A stretch of 8,814 bases of DNA from Rhodospirillales bacterium (GTDB taxonomy: Bacteria > Pseudomonadota > Alphaproteobacteria > Acetobacterales > Acetobacteraceae), in assembly GCA_025350425.1 (NCBI GenBank), contig JANXXW010000176.1, forward strand, positions 1 through 8,814. Reading direction: 5' to 3'. Each line of letters starts with the position of its first letter. Position 1 is the first letter of the stretch. A program made the translations under genes and the position numbers. Positions 1-5,887 of the stretch are shown here, in pieces. A model generated the notes under the pieces. The model searched no databases, was not told where the DNA came from, and was given only the letters and a program-made list of their open reading frames with translations.

Positions 1-63
1 TCGATCTCGTCGCGCAACGCCGTCGCTCCATCGGTTGGGCCGAACCGCCCAGGACAGGCCGGA
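1..63 (-). other. Sequence downstream of argS, possible 5' end of the next gene
   Basis: This short piece follows the argS stop on the minus strand. In many Alphaproteobacteria the next gene encodes a SPOR-domain (peptidoglycan-binding) protein, but too little is present to identify it. Two starts are possible. One is an ATG at 31-29 reading MERRRCATRS with no clear ribosome binding site. The other is a TTG at 17-15, preceded by GGAG with an 8-base spacer and reading (M)RDEI. The frame continuing that of argS is also open to the window edge, but it has no ATG, GTG or TTG. I cannot choose between these, and the stretch may be only a spacer. Confidence 0.2.
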
Positions 64-1842
64 TCAGCGCATCTCTTCCACCGGGGTCACCCCCATCACT
101 CCCAGCCCGGAGCGGATCACCAGGGCGGTCGCGGCCACCAAAGCGAGGCGGGCGAGGGTCTCCGTGGGGCGATCGTCCTGTAGAAACCGCAGCGCAGCAT
201 CGTCCCGGCCGCGGTTCCACAGAGTATGAAAGTCGCCCGCTAAATCATAGAGAAAAAACGCGATTCGGTGCGGCTCGCGCGCCAGCGCCGCCGCTTCGAC
301 CGTGCGTGGCCAACTGGCCAGGCGGCGCATGAGTGCCAGTTCGGCCTCGTGCTCCAGCGATTCCAGCGGGGTGTTTGCGAGTGCGGCATCGGCGGCCGTG
401 TCGCCGAACCGATCGACGGCGGCGCGCAGCACGCTGCGGCAGCGGGCATGGGCGTACTGAACGTAGAACACCGGGTTTTCGCGGGTCTGGGCCACCGCGG
501 CGTCCAGGTCGAACTCCATCTGGGCGTCGGATTTGCGAGTCAGCATGGTGAACCGCACCGCGTCGCGGCCGACCTCGTCGATGAGGTCGGTGAGCGTCAC
601 GTAGGTGCCGGCGCGTTTGGACATCCGCATCGCCTGCCCGCCCTTCAACACATGCACGATCTGGCACAGCACAACTTCCAGACGCCCGGCCCCCAGTGCC
701 TTCACGGCGGCCTGCATTCGCTTGACGTAGCCGCCGTGGTCGGCGCCCCACACGTCGATCATGAGGTCGGCGCCACGCGCGGCCTTGTCGGCGTGGTAGG
801 CCATGTCATTGGCGAAATAGGTGTTGCTGCCGTCGGACTTGCGCAGCGCACGGTCCACGTCGTCGCCGAACTGGGTGGCGCGGAACAGGGTCTGCTCTCG
901 CGGCTCCCAATCATCCGGCAGCTTGCCCTTGGGCGGCTCCAGCGTGCCTTCATACACAAGGCCGTCCGCCGTCAGCCGCGTAATGACAGCGTCCACCGCG
1001 TGCGCCTCGACCAGCTTGCGCTCCGAACTGAACACGTCATGCCGGACGCCGAGCAGGGCCAGGTCGGCGCGGATCGAGACCAGCATCATCTCGATCGCGA
1101 AGTCGCGGACCGTGTCGAGCCAACCGGCGGAGTCGGCGATACCGATACCCTGTGCCGCGAGGCTGTCGCCGAACTTCGCCTTGAGCGCCTCGCCGACCGG
1201 GACGAGATAGTCGCCGCGATATTGCAGGCCGCCCGGCACGGCGGCGGCAAACTCCTCGATCGTCATCGCGGTGCCGAGGGCTTCGAGATAGCGCCAGTAG
1301 GAGGCCCAGGCGAGCGCCTGCACCTGCGCGCCGGCATCGTTGACGTAGAACTCCTTCTCGACTGTGAACCCGGCCTTGGCCATGAGATTGGCCAGCGCGT
1401 CGCCCACCACGGCGCCCCGGCAATGGCCTATGTGCATTGGGCCGTTTGGATTGGCCGAGACGTATTCGACGTTGACCCTCACCCCCTGCCCCGCCGTGCC
1501 GTCGCCATACTGTTCGCCCGCGCGAAGGATGACCGGCACCTGCTCGCGCCACGCCGCCGGATACAGCGTGAGGTTGACGAAGCCGGGACCGGCCGGGGCC
1601 GCCACGGCGATCAGCCCATCATTCGCCAACGCCGCCACCAGTCCGGCGGCGAGATCGGCCGGCTTGCGGCCGGCGGCCTTGGCCGTGACCATGGCGGCGT
1701 TGGTGGCGAGTTCGCCGTGCGCGGGATCGCGGACCGAACTGACATCCACGCGCGCCAGCACCTCGACGGGCAGGCCGGGATGGGCCATTTCGAGGGCTGC
1801 GATGATCCGCGTGCGAACGGCGGCGAGAACGTCTTGGGTCAT
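64..1842 (-). CDS. argS: Arginyl-tRNA synthetase (class I)
   Basis: This 592-residue cytoplasmic enzyme charges tRNA-Arg with arginine using ATP. The family layout is complete. An N-terminal tRNA D-loop-binding (Add1) region spans about residues 5-92 and ends in GPGFVNLTL. The class I signature VSANPNGPMHIGH follows, with HIGH at 137-140. The family block WGADHGGYVKR is at 365-375. RMSKRAG at 406-412 stands in for KMSKS, as is normal in ArgS, where the final residue of that motif varies. The helical anticodon-binding DALR domain runs from about 456 to the end. Length is close to the usual 550-600 residues. The ATG at 1842 is chosen because it gives the normal N-terminus; its ribosome binding site is weak. 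It points away from tupBA across a 106-base gap that holds a promoter candidate. In many relatives argS lies directly downstream of dgt; here tupBA separates them. No key residue is missing. Confidence 0.98.
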   Translation of the reverse strand: MTQDVLAAVRTRIIAALEMAHPGLPVEVLARVDVSSVRDPAHGELATNAAMVTAKAAGRKPADLAAGLVAALANDGLIAVAAPAGPGFVNLTLYPAAWREQVPVILRAGEQYGDGTAGQGVRVNVEYVSANPNGPMHIGHCRGAVVGDALANLMAKAGFTVEKEFYVNDAGAQVQALAWASYWRYLEALGTAMTIEEFAAAVPGGLQYRGDYLVPVGEALKAKFGDSLAAQGIGIADSAGWLDTVRDFAIEMMLVSIRADLALLGVRHDVFSSERKLVEAHAVDAVITRLTADGLVYEGTLEPPKGKLPDDWEPREQTLFRATQFGDDVDRALRKSDGSNTYFANDMAYHADKAARGADLMIDVWGADHGGYVKRMQAAVKALGAGRLEVVLCQIVHVLKGGQAMRMSKRAGTYVTLTDLIDEVGRDAVRFTMLTRKSDAQMEFDLDAAVAQTRENPVFYVQYAHARCRSVLRAAVDRFGDTAADAALANTPLESLEHEAELALMRRLASWPRTVEAAALAREPHRIAFFLYDLAGDFHTLWNRGRDDAALRFLQDDRPTETLARLALVAATALVIRSGLGVMGVTPVEEMR

Positions 1843-1871
1843 TGGGCATCCATTTCGGCTTCGTCGCGCCC

Positions 1872-1900
1872 TAAAGGCAAGGCGGTGGCGTGCCGGTCAA
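1872..1900 (-). promoter_or_regulatory. Candidate argS promoter
   Basis: Read on the minus strand, TTGACC (1900-1895) is a good -35 match. After a 17-base spacer comes CCTTTA (1877-1872), which is a poor -10. A start of transcription near 1865 would give argS a leader of roughly 25 bases. The box and spacing are seen in the sequence; function is inferred, and the weak -10 keeps confidence low. Confidence 0.3.
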
Positions 1901-1948
1901 CCCCGGGATAGGAATGGCCGGTGCGCCGTATTAGTAGATAACGAGGCC

Positions 1949-2665
1949 TTGCCCGACTTCTCTGCCGCGTTGCGCGGCGCGATCATGCTGATCGGCCAGC
2001 GCGATGGCGAATTGCTGCAAATCGCCGGGCTCTCGCTGTTCGTGAGCTTCTCGGCCACCGCCATCGCCGCCGTGATCGGGCTGCCGCTGGGCGCCGCGTT
2101 GGCAATGCTGCGGTTTCGTGGGCGGGGTGCCATCGTCCTCGGGGCCAACGCGCTGCTCGGCTTGCCACCGATCGTGGTGGGACTGGCCCTCTATCTGCTG
2201 TTGTCGCGCATCGGGCCGCTCGGGATGCTCGACCTGCTGTTCACGCCGGCGGCCATGGTGCTGGCGCAGACGCTGCTGGCCATCCCGATCGTGACCGCGC
2301 TGGCCCATCGCGGCTTAGACGCCATCTGGTCCGAAATCGGGCCGGCGTTCCAGATCGATGGCGCGCAGACCTGGCAAGCCATGCCGCATTTGCTGGCGAT
2401 CGGCCGCACGCAGGTGCTGATTGCGGTGCTGGCCGGGTTCGGACGGGCGATCTCGGAGGTCGGCGCGATCATCATCGTCGGCGGCAACATAGCCGGGCAC
2501 ACCCGCACCATGACCACTGCCATCGCGCTGGAAACCAGCGAGGGCAACCTCGGTTTCGCCTTGGCGCTGGGCCTCCTGCTCGTGGCACTGAGCGTCACTG
2601 TCAGCCTGGTGGCCTTCGCGGTCGCAGGCGAACGGCGCATCGTCCATCACGGGAGGAAGCCATGA
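1949..2665 (+). CDS. tupB: Tungstate ABC transporter, permease subunit TupB
   Basis: This 238-residue inner-membrane permease would form the channel of a tungstate importer fed by TupA. Several hydrophobic segments are visible (about residues 25-53, 61-86, 97-120, 153-178 and 200-226). The cytoplasmic coupling (EAA-type) loop that docks on an ATPase is at about 134-170, ending in AGFGRAISEVGAIIIVGGNI (162-181), a signature of the TupB branch. GLPPIVVGLALYLLLSR (71-87) is also typical. Start choice: the frame stays open far upstream, opposite argS, which is an artefact. The TTG at 1949 gives (M)PDFSAALRGAIMLI, matching the family's usual N-terminus. A GAGG lies only 2 bases before it. TTG 1970 and ATG 1985 are alternatives, but both trim the conserved N-terminal helix. 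The stop overlaps the tupA start in an ATGA. The permease gene comes first and no ATPase gene is nearby. A molybdate or sulfate permease is less likely, given the partner. Confidence 0.88.
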   Translation: MPDFSAALRGAIMLIGQRDGELLQIAGLSLFVSFSATAIAAVIGLPLGAALAMLRFRGRGAIVLGANALLGLPPIVVGLALYLLLSRIGPLGMLDLLFTPAAMVLAQTLLAIPIVTALAHRGLDAIWSEIGPAFQIDGAQTWQAMPHLLAIGRTQVLIAVLAGFGRAISEVGAIIIVGGNIAGHTRTMTTAIALETSEGNLGFALALGLLLVALSVTVSLVAFAVAGERRIVHHGRKP

Positions 2666-3468
2666 GAAACTGGTTGCCGGTGTTTTGTGGCACCCTGGCG
2701 CTGGGCGCCGCCGCGCCGCCACCCTCCGTGGTGCTGGCCTCGACCACGTCGGTCGAGAACAGCGGGCTGCTCGCCCACATCCTGCCGGTTTTCACGCGCG
2801 AAACCGGGATCGAGGTGCGTGTCCTGTCGCTCGGCACCGGACAGGCGCTGGCAGTCGCGGCGCACGGCGACGCTGACCTCGTGCTGGTGCATGACCCCGA
2901 CGCCGAACGCGCGTTCATCGCCGCCGGCCACGGGGTGAGCACGCGGGAGATGGCCTGGAACGACTTCGTCGTGGTCGGTCCCGCCGATGACCCCGCCCAT
3001 GTCGCGGGTGGCCATGATGCCCCGGTTGCCTTCGCCGCCATCCGAAAAGCTGAGGCGCCGTTCGTCTCGCGCGGCGACAAATCCGGCACCGACGCGCAGG
3101 AGAAGCGGCTATGGCGCGCGGCGTCGCTCGATCCGGCATCGTTCAAGGGCGGGTGGTATCGCGAGATCGGCGGCGGCATGGGGGCGGCGTTGAACGCCGC
3201 CGCCGCGATGGGCGCCTATACGCTGGCGGATCGCGGGACATGGCTGAGTTTCGGCAACAAGGGTTCGTTGAGGATCGTGATCGAGGGCGGCGGCGCGTTG
3301 ATCAATCGCTACGATGTCATCACTCTCAATCCGAATGAGCACCGCGCCGAGGCGCGCGAGGCAGCGGAACGGCTGGCGGATTGGCTGCTGTCGCCGGACG
3401 GCCAAGCCGCCATCGGGCGCTACCAGGTCGGTGGCGAGCAGTTGTTCCATCCGGGCGCGGCGCCGTAG
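2662..3468 (+). CDS. tupA: Tungstate ABC transporter, periplasmic binding protein TupA
   Basis: This 268-residue protein would capture tungstate in the periplasm and hand it to TupB. A Sec-type signal peptide occupies about residues 1-18 (Arg-2, hydrophobic stretch, AAA before Pro-rich PPP); Cys-9 does not sit in a lipobox. Mature-protein signatures of TupA follow. ASTTSVENSGLL (26-37) is the oxyanion-loop motif, usually TTTST-x-x-SGLL, here with one Thr replaced by Ser. FVSRGDKSGTDAQEKRLW (134-151) is the second ligand loop. YTLADRGTWLSF (186-197) and GGALINRYDVITLNP (209-223) are family blocks. The C-terminal helix WLLSPDGQAAIGRY is typical of PBP-like type II domains. The start ATG overlaps the tupB stop by 4 bases, so the two are probably translationally coupled. 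A GGAGG (2653-2657) lies 4 bases upstream of the ATG. The gene ends 22 bases before convergent dgt. Tungstate rather than molybdate specificity is inferred from family resemblance. Confidence 0.92.
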   Translation: MRNWLPVFCGTLALGAAAPPPSVVLASTTSVENSGLLAHILPVFTRETGIEVRVLSLGTGQALAVAAHGDADLVLVHDPDAERAFIAAGHGVSTREMAWNDFVVVGPADDPAHVAGGHDAPVAFAAIRKAEAPFVSRGDKSGTDAQEKRLWRAASLDPASFKGGWYREIGGGMGAALNAAAAMGAYTLADRGTWLSFGNKGSLRIVIEGGGALINRYDVITLNPNEHRAEAREAAERLADWLLSPDGQAAIGRYQVGGEQLFHPGAAP

Positions 3469-3472
3469 CCGG

Positions 3473-3508
3473 TCAGCCCGCGACTGCCAATCAGCCCGCG
3501 ACTGAAAG
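3473..3508. repeat. 18-bp tandem direct repeat at the dgt 3' end
   Basis: A 14-base unit, TCAGCCCGCGACTG, occurs at 3473-3486 and again at 3491-3504, giving a period of 18. Read on the minus strand, the dgt copy encodes L-S-V-A-G-stop, and the distal copy, in the same frame, encodes L-A-V-A-G-stop. The dgt C-terminal codons and stop are therefore duplicated just outside the gene, inside the 22-base gap to tupA. Confidence 0.85.
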
Positions 3509-4642
3509 ATCGGTCAGCCGCAGGTATTCCTCACGCGCGAAGCGGTCGGTCATGCCGCCGATGTAGTCGGCAATGGTGACCGCAGCACGCGTGGTGCCGC
3601 CGAGTTCCCCGGCGCGTGAGCGCCAGTCATCGGGCAAAAGGCCAGGGTCGGCGTTGAAGGTGGCAAACAATTCGCCCGTCAGGCGGCGGGCCTTGGCCGT
3701 CATCCGCTTCACGCGCCAATGGCGATACATGCGGGCGAACAGGAATTCCTTGATGAACCCATTGGCCTCCGCCATCACCGGCGCGAACGCCACCACGGGG
3801 TGCTTCGCCGTGCGGATCGCGTCGGAATCGCCAGGGTCGAGTGCGGCAATGCGGCGCCTGGTTTCGTCCACGAGGTCGGTCACCATCACATTAATGACGC
3901 GCCGGATGGTTTCGTGGCGCAGGCGCGCGGGCGGCATGTCAAGACTGGTGTGGCGGGCCTCCTCCAGCGCCGGGCCAACTACCGGCAGGTGGCGGATGTC
4001 GTCGGTGGTGAACAAGCCGGCGCGCAGGCCGTCGTCGAGGTCGTGGCTGTGATAGGCGACATCGTCGGCTAACGCCGCCACCTGGGCCTCGGCGGAGGCG
4101 AAGGTGAGCAGGTCGAGCTTGTGGCGTTCATTGTATTCGACGACGTAGGGCGGCGGCTTGCGGAGCGGGCCGTTGTGCTTGGCCAGTCCCTCCAGCGTCT
4201 CCCAGGTGAGATTGAGCCCGTCGAACGCGGCGTAGCGGCTTTCCAGCAGGGTCACGATACGGAGCGCCTGGGCGTTGTGGTCGAAGCCCCCGAACTCCTT
4301 CATGCCGTCCCGCAGCGCGTCCTCGCCGGCATGGCCGAAAGGGGGATGACCGAGATCGTGGGCAAGCGCCAGCGCCTCCGTCAGGTCCTCATCGAGCCCG
4401 AGTTCGCGGGCGATCGAGCGAGCGATCTGCGCCACCTCGATGCTGTGCGTCAGCCGGGTGCGGTAGAAATCGCCCTCGTGGTTGACGAACACCTGCGTTT
4501 TGTACTGTAGCTTGCGGAAGGCGGAGCTGTGGATGATGCGGTCACGATCGCGCTGCCACGGGCTACGCGTGGAGGCATCCGGCTCCGGGTGCAGCCTGCC
4601 TCGCGAAGACTCGGCTTGAACGGCCCAGGGAACACTTGCCAT
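3491..4642 (-). CDS. dgt: Deoxyguanosinetriphosphate triphosphohydrolase-like protein (HD domain)
   Basis: This 383-residue cytoplasmic enzyme is of the dGTPase-like family, which hydrolyses dNTPs to deoxynucleoside and tripolyphosphate. The family N-terminus RSPWQRDRDRIIHSSAFRKL spans 26-45, with TQVF at 49-52. The metal-binding HD-domain residues are His-66 in RTRLTHSIEVAQIAR, His-95/Asp-96 in HDLGHPPFGHAGE, and the Asp in LADDVAYHSHD (191-201). The FDHNAQALR block (120-128) is also conserved. Length matches the shorter type 2 group rather than the longer E. coli enzyme. The ATG at 4642 is chosen because the frame's upstream ATG at 4726 would run through the erpA start and add an unrelated N-terminus; only weak ribosome-binding sequence precedes 4642. 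It diverges from erpA across 65 bases and converges on tupA. Substrate preference within the family cannot be read from sequence. Confidence 0.95.
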   Translation of the reverse strand: MASVPWAVQAESSRGRLHPEPDASTRSPWQRDRDRIIHSSAFRKLQYKTQVFVNHEGDFYRTRLTHSIEVAQIARSIARELGLDEDLTEALALAHDLGHPPFGHAGEDALRDGMKEFGGFDHNAQALRIVTLLESRYAAFDGLNLTWETLEGLAKHNGPLRKPPPYVVEYNERHKLDLLTFASAEAQVAALADDVAYHSHDLDDGLRAGLFTTDDIRHLPVVGPALEEARHTSLDMPPARLRHETIRRVINVMVTDLVDETRRRIAALDPGDSDAIRTAKHPVVAFAPVMAEANGFIKEFLFARMYRHWRVKRMTAKARRLTGELFATFNADPGLLPDDWRSRAGELGGTTRAAVTIADYIGGMTDRFAREEYLRLTDLSVAG

Positions 4643-4672
4643 CTCGACCGCTACCACCCTCGCCCATGGCCC

Positions 4673-4701
4673 TTCAATCCCGCGCCGAAAGCGCCTATGT
4701 T
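4673..4701 (+). promoter_or_regulatory. Candidate erpA promoter positioned for a leaderless transcript
   Basis: TATGTT (4696-4701) resembles a -10 box and ends exactly 6 bases before the erpA ATG, so transcription would begin at or next to the start codon. TTCAAT (4673-4678) lies 17 bases upstream as a weak -35. No good Shine-Dalgarno sequence precedes the ATG, which fits a leaderless message. A short GCGC/GCGC inverted repeat (about 4682-4694) lies in the spacer. Function is inferred. Confidence 0.35.
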
Positions 4702-4707
4702 CTGTGC

Positions 4708-5064
4708 ATGGAAACAGATACCGCAACCAGCGCCGCCCCGTTCCGTCTGACTGAGCGCGCCGCCGAGCGCATCGCCGAGATTGTCGCCTCGCAAGGCGGG
4801 CAGTCGGCGTTACGGGTCGCGGTTCTGGCGGGCGGTTGCAGCGGGTTTCAGTATAAGTTCGACCTGACCGATTCGGCGGCCGAGGCGGACGACCAGGTGA
4901 TCCAGCGCGACGGCGCCAAGGTGCTGATCGACGCAGCCAGCATGGACCTGCTGGCGGGCTCGGAACTGGACTTCACCGACGCGCTGATGGGCGCCCATTT
5001 CGCAGTGAAAAATCCGAACGCAAGTTCTGCGTGCGGCTGCGGGACCAGTTTCGCAATCGATTAA
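4708..5064 (+). CDS. erpA: A-type iron-sulfur cluster carrier/insertion protein ErpA (HesB/IscA family)
   Basis: This 118-residue cytoplasmic carrier receives Fe-S clusters from the assembly machinery and passes them to target proteins. The three conserved cluster-binding cysteines are present: Cys-44 in AGGCSGFQY and Cys-109/Cys-111 in the C-terminal SACGCGTSF. FRLTERAAERI (12-22) and the VKNPNAS-type block before the last cysteines are typical. Length is normal for the family. The ATG at 4708 is preferred because it gives the standard short N-terminus. In-frame ATGs at 4666 and 4636 would add atypical residues and approach or overlap dgt. It diverges from dgt and is followed after 9 bases by xthA, so the two are probably co-transcribed. 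ErpA and IscA are hard to tell apart by sequence; no isc or suf genes are in the window, and the dgt-side position is the one usually annotated erpA in Alphaproteobacteria. Confidence 0.93.
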   Translation: METDTATSAAPFRLTERAAERIAEIVASQGGQSALRVAVLAGGCSGFQYKFDLTDSAAEADDQVIQRDGAKVLIDAASMDLLAGSELDFTDALMGAHFAVKNPNASSACGCGTSFAID

Positions 5065-5073
5065 GTCGCCCGC

Positions 5074-5844
5074 TTGAAGATTGCCACCTGGAACGTCAAC
5101 TCCATCCGCCAACGGGAAAGCCATGTCTGCCGCTGGCTGGGCCGGACGTCGCCGGACGTTGTGATGTTGCAGGAAATCAAGTGCGAGACCCACGCCTTCC
5201 CGGCGCTGGCGTTCGAGCAGGTCGGCTACAAATCCGAGGCTGTCGGTCAGAAATCCTATAACGGGGTGGCCGTGCTGGCGCGGGTGCCGTTCGAGGTCAC
5301 GCACCGGGCGCTACCGGGACTAGGCCACGAGGATACGCAGGCGCGCTACATCGAAGTCGTGGCCGAGGGGGTTACGATCATCGGCATCTACCTGCCGAAC
5401 GGCAACTCCGGCGGCGAGGCCGGCTATGCCTACAAGCTTGCCTGGATGGATCGGCTGCATGAGCGGGTGGCGTCGTTGCTGGAACGGGACACCCCGCTGA
5501 TCGTCACTGGTGACTTCAACGTTTGCCCGGCCGACGAGGATTTCGCACCCGGCACCCTGTCGGCGAACGACGCGCTGGTCAGGCCCGAAACGCGGGCGAG
5601 GTACCGCACGCTGCTGTGGCTCGGCCTTACCGACGCGATCCGGGCGATACGCCCAAGCGGTCCGGTATGGACGTTCTGGGACTACCAGGCCGGCGCATGG
5701 CCGCGCGACCGTGGCCTACGCATCGACCACGCCCTGCTGTCACCCACGATCGCCGAGCGGCTGATCTCGGCAGCTCCGGACCGCACGTTACGCGGCGAGG
5801 AACAGCCGTCCGACCATGTGCCGGTCACGGTGGAGATAACCTAG
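5074..5844 (+). CDS. xthA: Exodeoxyribonuclease III (AP endonuclease family)
   Basis: This 256-residue DNA repair enzyme cleaves 5' of abasic sites and removes blocked 3' ends in base excision repair. The full set of family motifs is visible: ATWNVNSIR with Asn-7; LQEIK with metal-binding Glu-34; GIYLPNG with Tyr-106; TGDFNV with Asp-147 and Asn-149; RIDHALLS with Asp-218; and QPSDHVPV with the catalytic pair Asp-247/His-248. Length fits the ExoIII branch. The start is TTG at 5074, because it lies exactly at the conserved MKIATWNVNSIR N-terminus and no ATG or GTG is available without entering erpA. Only a weak AAG-containing sequence precedes it, so its translation probably depends on coupling to erpA 9 bases upstream. 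A strong hairpin follows the stop. Confidence 0.96.
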   Translation: MKIATWNVNSIRQRESHVCRWLGRTSPDVVMLQEIKCETHAFPALAFEQVGYKSEAVGQKSYNGVAVLARVPFEVTHRALPGLGHEDTQARYIEVVAEGVTIIGIYLPNGNSGGEAGYAYKLAWMDRLHERVASLLERDTPLIVTGDFNVCPADEDFAPGTLSANDALVRPETRARYRTLLWLGLTDAIRAIRPSGPVWTFWDYQAGAWPRDRGLRIDHALLSPTIAERLISAAPDRTLRGEEQPSDHVPVTVEIT

Positions 5845-5850
5845 TTTAGC

Positions 5851-5876
5851 GGGTGGGATGCACTGACATCCCACCC
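5851..5876. terminator. Hairpin between convergent xthA and helicase genes, probable bidirectional terminator
   Basis: GGGTGGGATG (5851-5860) and CATCCCACCC (5867-5876) form a perfect 10-bp stem with a 6-base loop. It lies 6 bases after the xthA stop and 11 bases beyond the end of the helicase gene. No run of T follows on either strand, so it is not a textbook intrinsic terminator. Its position between converging genes supports termination or 3'-end protection for both transcripts. Confidence 0.65.
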
Positions 5877-5887
5877 TGACAATACAA

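Noticed and set aside
268..1911. Long plus-strand open frame (547 codons) opposite argS
   Set aside because: It is antisense to an unmistakable, complete argS. Its product is His/Gly/Arg-rich without recognisable domains, as expected from high-GC codon bias on the opposite strand.
1924..1946. ModE-like or tungstate-responsive palindrome just before tupB
   Set aside because: The AT-rich stretch TATTAGTAGATAACG looks operator-like, but its arms pair at only a few positions and do not match a consensus I can defend.
4643..4726. Longer dgt start at 4726
   Set aside because: It would add 28 residues not seen in the family and run across the erpA start codon; the ATG at 4642 fits the normal N-terminus.
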